From positions 1 to 40,256 of the forward strand of contig DKNY01000016.1 in the NCBI GenBank assembly GCA_002470275.1: DNA of 40,256 bases. The letters run 5' to 3'. Position numbers and translations under genes: made by a program. Origin of the DNA: Gammaproteobacteria bacterium UBA7376. GTDB lineage: Bacteria; Pseudomonadota; Gammaproteobacteria; Pseudomonadales; Azotimanducaceae. Each line of letters begins with the position of its first letter. The stretch's first letter is position 1. The notes below the pieces were generated by a model. It made no database searches, was not told the DNA's origin, and saw only the letters and a program-made list of their open reading frames with translations. Shown piece by piece: positions 1-8,502 of the stretch.

Positions 1-16
1 CGCCTCCTCGAGCCTC

Positions 17-169
17 TTAGCGTCCAGAGGTCTCAACCACCCCGAGCCAGGGGCCTGCCAACGCCATCCCGATAACCCACTCAGGGCAGAGGCCGTTCTC
101 ACCGACTTCGACACGCTTCTTAAGAACCATCCCAGCCGCCCCAATCCGAGCCCCTATAACAAAAAGCAC
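17..169 (-). other. Possible remnant of a small membrane-protein gene
   Basis: Bases 1-307 hold no confident gene. On the minus strand an open stretch starts with GTG at 169 and runs to TAA at 17 (50 residues). It begins with a hydrophobic run (VLFVIGARIGAAG) and continues with a protein-like tail containing CPEWVIGMALAGPW. Directly before it, at 170-172, lies an in-frame TAG. The frame upstream of that TAG also reads as hydrophobic residues (FTLVLSL), as though one membrane helix were split by a stop. A GTG with a good ribosome binding site (TTAGGAGC) lies further upstream near 250 but is in another frame. I do not recognise the protein. It may be a decayed gene or chance. A plus-strand frame at 2-268 is also open but looks less protein-like. 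Confidence 0.2.
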
Positions 170-307
170 CTACAGGCTCAGGACCAGCGTGAAGCGCCCT
201 TTATCCGACCGACGCCACGCGCACCGCCGACCTTCCCAAAAACTTTTTTCACGCGCAGCTCCTAACAATAAATACAGGCGGCGTAGGTTCATATTTTAGG
301 AGCAGAC

Positions 308-2530
308 ATGCACAACAGACAAATTTCTTCCGCCCTTATGCTGGCGGTTTTAGCAAGCATCAGCCCTTTGCTGGCTGCAGACGGTTCGCCGCCTTAAGAC
401 GACTCAATAATCGAAGAGGTGGACGTAACGTCATCCTTGGTAGACACCCGGCGCAGTGAACTCGGCAGCGCGATTCATCTATTAGGTGGCGACGACATTG
501 CCTCAGCAGCAACCCGGGGATTGGGCGATACCCTGGACAGCCTCTTAGGGGTTTCCTCAGCAGACTATGGCTCGGCAGTCAGCCAGCCCATTATTCGGGG
601 CCTTGCAGGCGATCGGGTCAAAATTCTGAACAATGGCCTGGTCGTTAGAGACGTTGCGGGCCTGGGCGCAGATCACAGCAATGATGTTGATCTCCACAAC
701 GTTGAACAGCTGGAAGTGATACGAGGCCCCTCTTCACTCCTGCACACCAATGGCTCTATTGGCGGCATCATCAACATCGTCGACAACACCATCGCAAGAC
801 GCGACGTCACCGAGGCTGAAACCTCGGTGGGTCTGGAGGCGCAAACCGTCAGTGACGGCGACAGCAAGTACTTCTCTCACCAGAGCAATCTAGGGGGTTT
901 AAACGTCAGCGTCTCGTTTAAGGATTCAAAGTTTGAGGACTTTGAGGTCCCATCAGGTGCCGTTATTCATAGCGAGGACGAGGCCGATGACCACGAGGAG
1001 GAAGGCCATGATGAGGATCATGAAGAGGAACACGAGGAAGAGCATGAAGACATTCGGTCCATTGCCAACTCGGACCACCGGTTGGAATCCCAACGCATCG
1101 GCATTTCCAAAGTCGGAGATTGGGGACACCTTGGCGCATCCTATAGACGCAACGAAGGACTCTACGGCATCCCCTTTCATGGTGACGAACGTGAAGAGGA
1201 TTATGCGGAAGAGGGAGACCATGAGGAGGAAGACCACGAAGGAGAGAGGATATTTTCTACGACAACGTCGGATACTCTGAACTTTGAGGGGTCCCTGAAC
1301 CTAGGGCACTCCGTGGTCAAGGGCATAGATTACTACTTCCGAGAGACGGACTACGAACTCATCGAGCAGCATGCCGAAGAGGAGGGCCATATGGAGGCCG
1401 AAGGTCACGAGGAAGAGGACGATCATGATGCCGAGGGTCCTACCCTGTTTGCCAACGATGCTCGGGAGTACGGCGTCATTGTTGATCTGACTAACGACCT
1501 ACTTTCTCAAAAGCTCGCCATCGAGTTTGTTTCTGAGGATACCGCGATCTCGGGTGCAGAGGCCTTTATGAGCCCTGTGGACAACGACGAATTCACCTTA
1601 GGGTATTACGCGAGCAAGGTTATGGGCACCCTGACCCTGGAACTGGGTATCAGGCATGACCAAATCGAGCGAAGCGGATCTGTGGCCCTGGAGAGTCACG
1701 AGGAAGAGCATGACGCAGATGAGGCGGAACACGATGAAGAGGCCGAACTGGCGTATTTCGCCGTGGACACCTCCAATACTAGTGTGGCCGTAGGCCTCAA
1801 ACGAAGCATCGGTGAGCATTTGACAGTGGACTTGAATCTCTCCCGTCTGGAAAGAGCGCCCTCCTCCGTTGAGCTGTTTATGAACGGCCCACACCTGGCC
1901 ACGGGGCGATTTGAGGTGGGTAACCCAGCTCTGACCGAGGAAAAAGGCACCAGCGCAGAACTCGCGCTTCAGTACCGAGACGACAGATTCTTCGGAACGC
2001 TGGCATTCTTTAACACCAATATCGACGATTATATCTACCTACAGGACAGCTCGGAGTTCGACCACGGCCTCGTGGTGTCGAACTACCTCCAGCAGGACGC
2101 TGAGTTCGACGGCTACGAGATGGAGATCGGCGCGATTTTCCCGCTAGGCCAGGGCGATCTAACGCTCTCCTTTGCTAGAGATGCCGTTACGGGCGAGTTT
2201 GCCGGGGGCGGATATCTCCCTCGAATCACTCCGGAAAGGAATATCTACTCAGCGATCTATCAGGAAGAGACCGTGGGGCTATCCCTGGAGCTCAAGGATG
2301 TGGCGTCTCAGCGGGATGTCTCAGGCGGTGAAGAAGCCACTGACGGGTATCAAATGCTTGGGCTCAGGGCGGTAAAGTCGTTCCAGCTTGAGAACGGCAT
2401 TGCGCTGAGGGTCTCGGTATTCGGGAACAATTTGCTGGATGACGTCGCGAGGAACCACAGCTCCTTCGTCAAGCAAGAAGTACCCCTCCCGGGTCGGAAC
2501 TATGGTGCAAAGTTTTCTGCTACATTTTAG
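308..2530 (+). pseudogene. Zinc-type TonB-dependent outer-membrane receptor, interrupted by an in-frame TAA
   Basis: This is a TonB-dependent receptor of the type proposed to import zinc (ZnuD-like). ATG at 308 follows a good ribosome binding site (AGGAG at 298-302) and opens a typical signal peptide ending LLAADG. TAA at 395-397 then stops the frame after 29 codons. The same frame continues without further stops to 2530. The first residues past the stop are a TonB-box-like IIEEVDVTSS, then a plug domain (PIIRGLAGDRVKILNNG, VEQLEVIRGPSSLL) and a beta-barrel. Extracellular loops carry long His/Asp/Glu runs at about 970-1050, 1190-1250, 1375-1435 and 1695-1745, which fits zinc capture. Restart at GTG 419 would give 703 residues without signal peptide or TonB box, so it should not reach the outer membrane. 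A single base change (for example CAA or GAA to TAA) or a sequencing error explains it. A rho-independent-like hairpin follows. Confidence 0.85.
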
Positions 2531-2571
2531 CTCGTATTACGTGATACTAGTGCCACAACGCTAACCCAGTA

Positions 2572-2592
2572 CCTGGCCCCCTTGGGGCCAGG
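2572..2592 (+). terminator. Hairpin after the TonB receptor gene
   Basis: A perfect 9-bp GC-rich stem (CCTGGCCCC / GGGGCCAGG) has a CTT loop and is followed by CTGTTCTT, a weak T-rich tail. It lies 41 bases after the receptor stop and just before the DUF547 start, so it may separate the two transcripts. Confidence 0.55.
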
Positions 2593-2610
2593 CTGTTCTT
2601 AGGAACGGTC

Positions 2611-3483
2611 ATGTATTGCATACAGGCTTATCTATCTTGCACATCCGCTGCACGTCGCCGGCCTCTGGTGTCCGCACTCAGGCTCATTGCCCTGCTCGCG
2701 GTGATGGTCTGGCATTCCGCCCATGCAGCACCGAGCTCTGATCTATGGGCCTACTGGGCAGCGCACGATCGAGACGCCGCGCTGCAGGTGGATCACAGCC
2801 TTTGGCAAACTCTCCTAGACGGCTCGGTGCAGCGCGGCGGAGACCATATCAATCGCGTGGACTATAAAGGGTTCGTCAAAACAAACGAGCACCTGCTGGA
2901 CACCTACTTGGCCTATCTCCAGAGCCTTGAGCCCACGTCCATGAGCCCCAACCAGCAGCTCGCCTTCTGGATCAATCTGTATAACGCGCAGACGGTGAAA
3001 GTCGTCCTAGGCTATCCGGACAAAGACAGCATTTTAAAGATGCGTCCGAGCCTTCTAAGCGTGGGGCCTTGGGACGAAAAATATCTCCAGATCGAGGGCA
3101 AGGACGTCTCTCTCAACGATATCGAACACAGAATCTTGCGGCCCATTTGGGCGGACCACAGGCTTCATTTCGCGCTCAATTGCGCCAGCCTAGGCTGCCC
3201 GGATTTAAGCACCGAGGCCTACCGTGCCGAAACCGTCCAAGGGCAGCTTCAACAGGCGGAAGACCTTTTTCTGAGCCAGCCCAGAGCCATCGAACTGACC
3301 CAGGATGGGGTGCTGATGCTCTCTAGCCTATTTGACTGGTACCTAGAGGATTTCGCCGACAGCGAGCAGGCGCTACTTCAATTCTTGGCCGAGCGGGCCC
3401 CGAATCTCGCAACGACCTTACGAACACATCAGAGCAAAATTCGGTACCACTACGACTGGGCGCTCAACGGCGCGACGCCCTAA
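2611..3483 (+). CDS. DUF547 domain secreted protein
   Basis: The 290-residue product has an N-terminal signal (hydrophobic run around residues 24-36, then AHAAPSS). The DUF547 domain is recognisable from FWINLYNAQTVKVVLGYP (about residues 113-130) and FALNCASLGCPDLS (about 186-199), with the conserved Asn and two Cys. The function of this periplasmic or secreted family is not established; a papain-like or transglutaminase-like fold has been suggested for relatives. ATG 2611 has AGGA at 2601-2604 in front of it. The 18-base gap after the upstream hairpin suggests the gene is transcribed apart from the receptor or by leak-through. Confidence 0.85.
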   Translation: MYCIQAYLSCTSAARRRPLVSALRLIALLAVMVWHSAHAAPSSDLWAYWAAHDRDAALQVDHSLWQTLLDGSVQRGGDHINRVDYKGFVKTNEHLLDTYLAYLQSLEPTSMSPNQQLAFWINLYNAQTVKVVLGYPDKDSILKMRPSLLSVGPWDEKYLQIEGKDVSLNDIEHRILRPIWADHRLHFALNCASLGCPDLSTEAYRAETVQGQLQQAEDLFLSQPRAIELTQDGVLMLSSLFDWYLEDFADSEQALLQFLAERAPNLATTLRTHQSKIRYHYDWALNGATP

Positions 3484-3510
3484 CCCCCGATGACGGCCAG
3501 CGCCCACATC

Positions 3511-3540
3511 TTGCAATCGAATAAAAAACGGGGCTATCTT
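3511..3540 (+). promoter_or_regulatory. Candidate sigma-70 promoter for the GFA gene
   Basis: TTGCAA at 3511-3516 and TATCTT at 3535-3540 are separated by 18 bases, close to the -35 and -10 consensus. The ribosome binding site and start codon of the GFA-family gene follow within 30 bases. Read by eye only. Confidence 0.4.
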
Positions 3541-3566
3541 TACGTTTTCGCTAACGGGAGATATTG

Positions 3567-3971
3567 ATGGCGGCACAGGGAAAATGTTTGTGCGGGCAGG
3601 TCACCTATCGTCTAGATACCGAACCTTCTTTTTCCGGGGTCTGCCACTGCAAGAGCTGCCAGCTGCAGACCGGCTCGGCTTTTTCCACCCTGGTGGGTAT
3701 CCCCGCAGCGGCCCTGCAAATCCAGGGCACGCTCACCTGCTACGAGGACACCAGTTCTGAGAGCGGCAATGGCGTCGATCGTTACTTCTGCGGTCTTTGT
3801 GGCTCACCCATATACTCCTCTCTGCGTGCGAACAGAGACATGGTTTACATCAAGTCAGGTACGCTGGACGATAGCTCCGACTTCCAGCCTCAGGCGCACT
3901 TCTGGTGCGATAGCAAGCAGAGCTGGGTCATACTGAATGACGCGGTCCCCACCCTGGCGCGCCAGCCTTAA
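3567..3971 (+). CDS. GFA-family (CENP-V/formaldehyde-activating-like) zinc protein
   Basis: This 134-residue protein has the full cysteine pattern of the GFA family: CLCGQVTY near the N terminus, CHCKSCQ at about residues 28-34, and CGLCGSPIY at about 77-85. The cysteines bind zinc. Some members have been linked to glutathione-dependent formaldehyde chemistry, but most have no proven substrate. ATG 3567 is preferred over the TTG directly before it because GGGAG at 3556-3560 is correctly spaced. The stop is one base away from the stop of the convergent aldehyde dehydrogenase gene. Confidence 0.85.
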   Translation: MAAQGKCLCGQVTYRLDTEPSFSGVCHCKSCQLQTGSAFSTLVGIPAAALQIQGTLTCYEDTSSESGNGVDRYFCGLCGSPIYSSLRANRDMVYIKSGTLDDSSDFQPQAHFWCDSKQSWVILNDAVPTLARQP

Positions 3972-3972
3972 C

Positions 3973-5424
3973 CTACTTCATCTGTCCTCTAACCAGCTTC
4001 TCTAGCTTCTTTCCGTAGGGCGGCCGCATGCCAATGCGCTCCAGGATATTAAAGCCCGCCTGTCGATAGACGGCCTTGGCATGACTGAAGGTCCGAAAGC
4101 CATCTTCCCCGTGATAGTGCCCCATACCTGATGGCCCAACGCCGCCGAAGGGCAAATTGTCCTGAGTAATGTGCATCACCACATCGTTCAGCGTAACCCC
4201 GCCGGAGGTCGTGCGCCGAAGGACACGCTCTTGCTCTGCCCTGTCGTGGCCGAAGTAGTAAAGACCCAAGGGTCGATCATGGTCGTTAACATAGTCGATA
4301 GTCTCCTCGGTTTCCCGGTAGCCCTTGATCACCATCAGAGGACCAAAAATTTCCTCCTGCATCACGGCAGTCTCTTCCGGTGGATTAATGATCAAGGTGG
4401 GCGGCATTTTGCGATGGGGCTGCTGGCGGAAATCCTCATTCTGGGGGTTGATCTCAACCACCTCAGCCCCAGCCGCACGGGCCTCATCCACATAGCCCGT
4501 AAGGCGATCGAAGTGTCGCTCGTTGATCACCGAGCTATAGTCCGGATTGTTCAACAAGCTGGGAAACATCTTACCGATGGCGCGCTGACTGGACTGAACG
4601 AAGGTCTTGAGCTTCTCTTCCGGCACAAAGACATAGTCTGGCGCCAGGCAGACCTGCCCCGCGTTCACCATTTTACCCGCCATGACCGCGTCTGCGGCGC
4701 CATCAAGGTCAGCGCTGCGACCAATGATCACCGGCGATTTGCCGCCCAGCTCAAGGGTCACGGGCACCAGGTTGTCCGCGGCGGCACGCATCACATGCTT
4801 ACCCACCGACGTCGCCCCGGTAAAGAGCAAGTGGTCGAAGGCCAGCCCAGAAAAATGAGCACCCGTGGCCGGTCCGCCAGTGACCACCGCCAGCTCATCA
4901 GGATCGAATGCCTGGCGAACGGCCTCCCCTATGGCCTCGGACGTTGCCGGCGTGTATTCGCTGGGCTTGATCATGCAGCGATTCCCGGCAGAAAAAATCC
5001 CGGCCAAGGGCGCAAAACTCAGAAAAATCGGGAAATTCCAGGGACTGATGACTCCCACCACACCCAGGGGCTGATATTCAACCCAGGCGCGTGCGCCGAA
5101 GAGCGCGAGCAGCCCGGGGGTTACCGGCTTGCGCCGTTTGCGTTGCCAACGCGCCAGGTGTTTCTGAGCGTGGCGCAGGGGGCTAATCGCGACCGCAATA
5201 TCGGCCACCAGGGTCTCATGGGCACTGCGGTGCCCAAAATCCTCGGACAGCGCCCGGGTGAACTGCTGCTCATTGCTCTGCAGCAAGGCAATGGTCCGCT
5301 CCAGTCGGTCTAAACGTTGCTTGATGCTCGCGCCGTCGCCCTGCAAGAAGGCCGCTTTCTGGCGGTCAAGTATGGCCTGCATCTCTGCTTGGGGCATTTC
5401 TCCAACACCATTTGGTACTTCCAT
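3973..5424 (-). CDS. Aldehyde dehydrogenase, coniferyl-aldehyde dehydrogenase type
   Basis: A 483-residue NAD(P)-dependent aldehyde dehydrogenase oxidising an aldehyde to the acid. The cofactor segment GVVGVISPWNFPIFLS is at about residues 121-136, the catalytic Glu is E225 in LELGGKSP, and the catalytic Cys is C259 in NAGQVCLAPDY. The N-terminal region, the short C-terminal end and the VCLAPDY signature match the coniferyl aldehyde dehydrogenase (CalB-like) subgroup. Family members also act on other aromatic or fatty aldehydes, so the substrate is uncertain. The ATG follows a strong GGAGGGG site. The acyl-CoA synthetase gene lies 58 bases upstream on the same strand, so the two are probably co-transcribed: aldehyde to acid, then acid to CoA thioester. 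Confidence 0.88.
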   Translation of the reverse strand: MEVPNGVGEMPQAEMQAILDRQKAAFLQGDGASIKQRLDRLERTIALLQSNEQQFTRALSEDFGHRSAHETLVADIAVAISPLRHAQKHLARWQRKRRKPVTPGLLALFGARAWVEYQPLGVVGVISPWNFPIFLSFAPLAGIFSAGNRCMIKPSEYTPATSEAIGEAVRQAFDPDELAVVTGGPATGAHFSGLAFDHLLFTGATSVGKHVMRAAADNLVPVTLELGGKSPVIIGRSADLDGAADAVMAGKMVNAGQVCLAPDYVFVPEEKLKTFVQSSQRAIGKMFPSLLNNPDYSSVINERHFDRLTGYVDEARAAGAEVVEINPQNEDFRQQPHRKMPPTLIINPPEETAVMQEEIFGPLMVIKGYRETEETIDYVNDHDRPLGLYYFGHDRAEQERVLRRTTSGGVTLNDVVMHITQDNLPFGGVGPSGMGHYHGEDGFRTFSHAKAVYRQAGFNILERIGMRPPYGKKLEKLVRGQMK

Positions 5425-5482
5425 CGTTCCCCTCCATTTCCCTTGTGCGACCTCAATCCTCGTAACCGCTTACCGCGCCTGG

Positions 5483-7027
5483 TCAGCTGATGGCGGGTGC
5501 ATCCGCGCCAACAAAGCGATCTCTGAGGCTACGCTTGAGCACCTTGCCCGTGGCGTTACGCGGCAGCGCATCTATAAATTCAACGCTGCTGGGTACCTTG
5601 AATTTCGCGAGCTTGCCCAAGCAGTGGCCAACCACGGCATCTGCTTCCAGACTGGCGCCGGGCTTAACCACAACAACGGCTTTTCCGGTCTCGCCCCAGC
5701 GCTCGTCTGGAACCCCGATAATGGCCGCCTCAGCCACTTCTGGCAGCTGATAGATGACGTTCTCGATTTCGGCCGGGTAGACGTTTTCGCCCCCAGAGAT
5801 ATACATATCCTTCCATCGATCAACGATATAAATGAAGCCTTCGTCATCAAGGCGCGCGGCGTCCCCCGTTTTCAGCCAGCCATCCACAAAGGCATCGGCG
5901 GTGGCATCAGGCCGGTTCCAATACCCTGGCGTGATATTCGGGCCCCGGATGAGCAGCTCGCCAACCTCGCCCCTGCCTAGCGTCTCTCCCTCATCGCCAA
6001 CGATCTTAATTTCCGTATGCAGCAGCGGCTTACCCGCCGAGCCAATTTTACGCAGCACATCTGCTGCATCCAGCGCTGTACCGCCTGGGCTGGTCTCGGT
6101 CATACCCCAACCCTGAATCAGCCCAACGCCACGATCAATCCAACCCTGCAAAATGGCCTCGGCACAGGGTGCGCCACCAACGCCTGCGGTTTCGATACGG
6201 CTCAAATCCGTGGTCGCGAAATCCGGATGCTGCATCATGAACTGGTAGGGTGCCGGCACACCGAAGAAGTGGGTCACCCCCAGGTCAGGGTCCCCAATCA
6301 CCGCCAGGGCTCTGCCAGGCTCGAAATTTCGCATGAGCAGAATTCTTCCCCCAGCATGCAGAATAGGATTGGCGTAGCAGTTCATGCCGCCAGTGTGGAA
6401 CAGTGGCAGGGCCACCAGCTGGACGCTCTTGCTGTTAACGCCTGCTGGAATGGCCAGGTTGACCATATTGTAAAAGTTCATGCCAAAGGTAATCATGGCC
6501 CCCTTAGGGTGGCCAGTGGTCCCGGAGGTGTACATGATCATCGCCACATCATCGTGGGTGCAGGTCACCGCCTCATACTCAGAGGGTGACCCGGCTAGAG
6601 CCTGTTCATAGCTGGTATTAGCATCCTCGGGATCGATCTCCAGGGCATGGGGCACGTTGCAAAGGGCGATTAACTCCTGGGCCTGCTCGCTGAACTTTCG
6701 GTCGTAAATCAGCACCGACGGTGACGAATCATTCACGATGTATTCCAGCTCAGGGACCGTCAGCCTCCAGTTAAGCGGCAAGCAAATAGTGCCGGTCTTG
6801 CCGCAGGCGAACTGAGTTTCAAATACCTCGGGACAGTTCGGGGCTAGGATGGCGACCCGCTCGCCCTTTTGCAGCCCCTTTGCCTGTAACCAGGCCGCCT
6901 GACGCCCGGCGCGCTCGTCCAGCTTCGCATAGGTCAGTTCATTCTTAGTATCCAAATCCACGATAGCCACGGCGTTCCCGCGCATGTTCGCGTGATAGGC
7001 CGTCCAGTCATAGTATTTAACGCTCAC
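5483..7027 (-). CDS. Acyl-CoA synthetase (AMP-forming, class I adenylate-forming)
   Basis: A 514-residue ANL-superfamily ligase that activates a carboxylic acid with ATP and joins it to coenzyme A. The P-loop-like motif YTSGTTGHPKG is at residues 166-176. GWGMTETSPGG is the A5 region, GWLKTGDAARLDDEGFIYI the A7/A8 region, and K495 in NATGKVLKRSL is the C-terminal catalytic Lys. The length fits a medium- or long-chain or aromatic acyl-CoA ligase; the chain type cannot be told. Translation starts with GTG at 7027 after GGGGAG. It lies upstream of the aldehyde dehydrogenase in the same operon and diverges from the SelW-like gene across 169 bases. Confidence 0.9.
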   Translation of the reverse strand: MSVKYYDWTAYHANMRGNAVAIVDLDTKNELTYAKLDERAGRQAAWLQAKGLQKGERVAILAPNCPEVFETQFACGKTGTICLPLNWRLTVPELEYIVNDSSPSVLIYDRKFSEQAQELIALCNVPHALEIDPEDANTSYEQALAGSPSEYEAVTCTHDDVAMIMYTSGTTGHPKGAMITFGMNFYNMVNLAIPAGVNSKSVQLVALPLFHTGGMNCYANPILHAGGRILLMRNFEPGRALAVIGDPDLGVTHFFGVPAPYQFMMQHPDFATTDLSRIETAGVGGAPCAEAILQGWIDRGVGLIQGWGMTETSPGGTALDAADVLRKIGSAGKPLLHTEIKIVGDEGETLGRGEVGELLIRGPNITPGYWNRPDATADAFVDGWLKTGDAARLDDEGFIYIVDRWKDMYISGGENVYPAEIENVIYQLPEVAEAAIIGVPDERWGETGKAVVVVKPGASLEADAVVGHCLGKLAKFKVPSSVEFIDALPRNATGKVLKRSLRDRFVGADAPAIS

Positions 7028-7196
7028 CGCATCTCCCCTTACTGCTAAAACCTTAACTTTATTATTCCTCTCTTGGAGGCCCCCAACTATACCTCAGCGC
7101 GGGCGTTACAAAAGCGCCCTCGCCACGCTGCCAATTGACGTCGACGATGCAAAATCGTAGCTTGGACCACACCGGCTCACAACGGGAAGGCACCCT

Positions 7197-7433
7197 ATGA
7201 GATTCTCTATCACCTATTGCGCTCAATGAAACTATCGTCCTGAAGCGGTCAGTTTGGCTGCAGCGCTGAAAAAAACCTTTCCAGAGGCCGATTGCGATCT
7301 CATCCCCGGTGGCGGGGGCATATTTGACGTGGTCCTCGAGAAAAGAATCGTCTTTTCCAAGGCCGACTGCGGCACGTTCCCTGACCATGACGCGTTAATT
7401 GCCCAACTCAACCAGGATCTGACAGGCCGCTAG
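7197..7433 (+). CDS. Selenoprotein W-family (Rdx) redox protein with predicted selenocysteine at UGA
   Basis: Reading from ATG 7197, with GGGAAGG six bases upstream, the frame is open to TAG 7431-7433 apart from one TGA at 7227-7229. Translating that TGA as selenocysteine gives 78 residues. It starts MRFSITYCAQ followed by Sec at position 11, then NYRPEAVSLAAALKKTFP. The second half, with GGGGIFDVVLEKRIVFSK and a Gly-Thr-Phe-Pro near the end, matches the SelW/SelT/SelH thioredoxin-like fold. The TGA sits exactly at the second redox residue of the family's CxxC/CxxU motif (C8, Sec11). The family has a thiol or selenol redox role; bacterial substrates are unknown. The stop overlaps the stop of the convergent PhyH gene in a CTAG palindrome. 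The alternative is a TGC or TGT to TGA nonsense mutation, not negligible because two other genes here have in-frame stops. Confidence 0.8.
7239..7257 (+). promoter_or_regulatory. Candidate bacterial SECIS hairpin after the UGA
   Basis: Bacterial selenocysteine insertion needs a hairpin in the coding region just after the UGA. CTGA at 7240-7243 pairs with TCAG at 7249-7252 around the loop AGCGG, 10-25 bases after the TGA. CC/GG at the outside could extend the stem with a bulge of three or four bases. A competing fold pairs AGCG at 7244-7247 with CGCT at 7264-7267 and CAG at 7250-7252 with CTG at 7258-7260 around UUUGG. Both were found by eye, without energies. Confidence 0.35.
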
Positions 7434-8245
7434 GACACCACCGGACGCAGCACCCTGCTTTTGAGCGTTGGATAGCCGCCGGGTTGATAGGTCAAGATGA
7501 CTGCACTTCGACCGCGATCAGTCAGGTTTGGGCCTGAACCATGAACGCAAAACGGATCAAAGAAGATCAGGGATCCTGCAGGCGCGGCCAAGGCGACCTC
7601 ATCAGCGGTGGAGAAGGCCTGAGGGTGTGTATAGAACCCTTGGAGCTGACGCCCATCCTCGCACCCTGGCAGCAGGCCCCGATCATGGCTACCACGAATA
7701 ATGCGCAGGCAGCCGTTTTCTAGCGTGGCTTCTTCAAACAGCACCATCACGTTCGGCAGGCGGGCCACGTGATCCGAATCATGAGTCCAATAGGGAGCAT
7801 CCTGGTGCCATGCAAACCCACTCCCCGAGCGAGCGGACTTTACATTCAGCTTGGCTGTCCAAAGGGAGAGGCTGGTATCCCTCACCAACTGCTGCATGGG
7901 CGCGGTCAGCCTGGCGTCGTCGATGAGCGCATTGAAGGCCGGTATCAGATCCTGGATAGGCTCAATCACCCGCACCGCACCGCTCAGATCATCATGCTCC
8001 AGCTGAACGGTGATATGCGCCAAGTCGAAAAAGCGGTTGTCGTCCAGGGTATAGCCAACAACTGGCTCGCCCTCATGCGCTCCAAGGTCAATGGACGCGA
8101 GGGCCGTCCCCTGAGCGCGCGCAACTTGGGCAACCCAAGTCGCGCACTCCTGCTGAGAAAGGACGCTGTGCCGTACAACAAACCCATCGCGTTGATAGCC
8201 TGCTAGTTCTTCCGGCCCCAAGGGGCCTGACTTTTCACTCAACAT
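7430..8245 (-). CDS. Phytanoyl-CoA dioxygenase (PhyH) family Fe(II)/2-oxoglutarate oxygenase
   Basis: A 271-residue cytoplasmic oxygenase of the PhyH family, which couples 2-oxoglutarate decarboxylation to hydroxylation of a substrate. The iron triad is visible: H147 and D149 in WHQDAPYW and H235 in VHGSGPN, with an Arg about ten residues later (TDRGRS) that would bind 2-oxoglutarate. The segment ENGCLRIIRGSH is typical of the family. The substrate is unknown. ATG 8245 has GGAAGAG upstream. The gene diverges from the large TonB receptor at 8503 across 257 bases and may share its promoter region. It converges on the SelW-like gene with a 4-base overlap. Confidence 0.88.
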   Translation of the reverse strand: MLSEKSGPLGPEELAGYQRDGFVVRHSVLSQQECATWVAQVARAQGTALASIDLGAHEGEPVVGYTLDDNRFFDLAHITVQLEHDDLSGAVRVIEPIQDLIPAFNALIDDARLTAPMQQLVRDTSLSLWTAKLNVKSARSGSGFAWHQDAPYWTHDSDHVARLPNVMVLFEEATLENGCLRIIRGSHDRGLLPGCEDGRQLQGFYTHPQAFSTADEVALAAPAGSLIFFDPFCVHGSGPNLTDRGRSAVILTYQPGGYPTLKSRVLRPVVS

Positions 8246-8502
8246 GACGCTCTTCCATTCCTATCCGGCCGTAAGATCACGTTCCGCCGTGCACGCCAAC
8301 GCGCGGATTGCCCGAGCGCACCATACCGCTCCGGGAGAACGCTGCACAAAACTTTATACAGGCCGCCCCTCCGCTCATCGAGAACACTCTCCCCTTTATC
8401 GACATGGATTACCCAACCCCTGAGAAAAACGCAGACTTCCCCCGGTAGACAGATTACTGGCTGTCTTTTCAACCACAGATTCTTACTCAGGGGAGGGTAA
8501 CC

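Noticed and set aside
2..268. Plus-strand open frame at the left edge
   Set aside because: Open for 88 codons but Pro/Arg-rich and unlike any family; could be a chance frame opposite the minus-strand remnant.
4171..5313. Long plus-strand frame of 380 codons
   Set aside because: It is antisense to the aldehyde dehydrogenase, whose catalytic motifs are all intact; the frame has no domain sense.
7062..7388. Minus-strand frame of 108 codons
   Set aside because: It lies opposite the SelW-like gene and in the divergent promoter region; the plus-strand protein matches a known family whereas this one does not.
8239..8472. Minus-strand frame of 77 codons before the PhyH gene
   Set aside because: It overlaps the PhyH start, has no family resemblance, and covers the promoter region.
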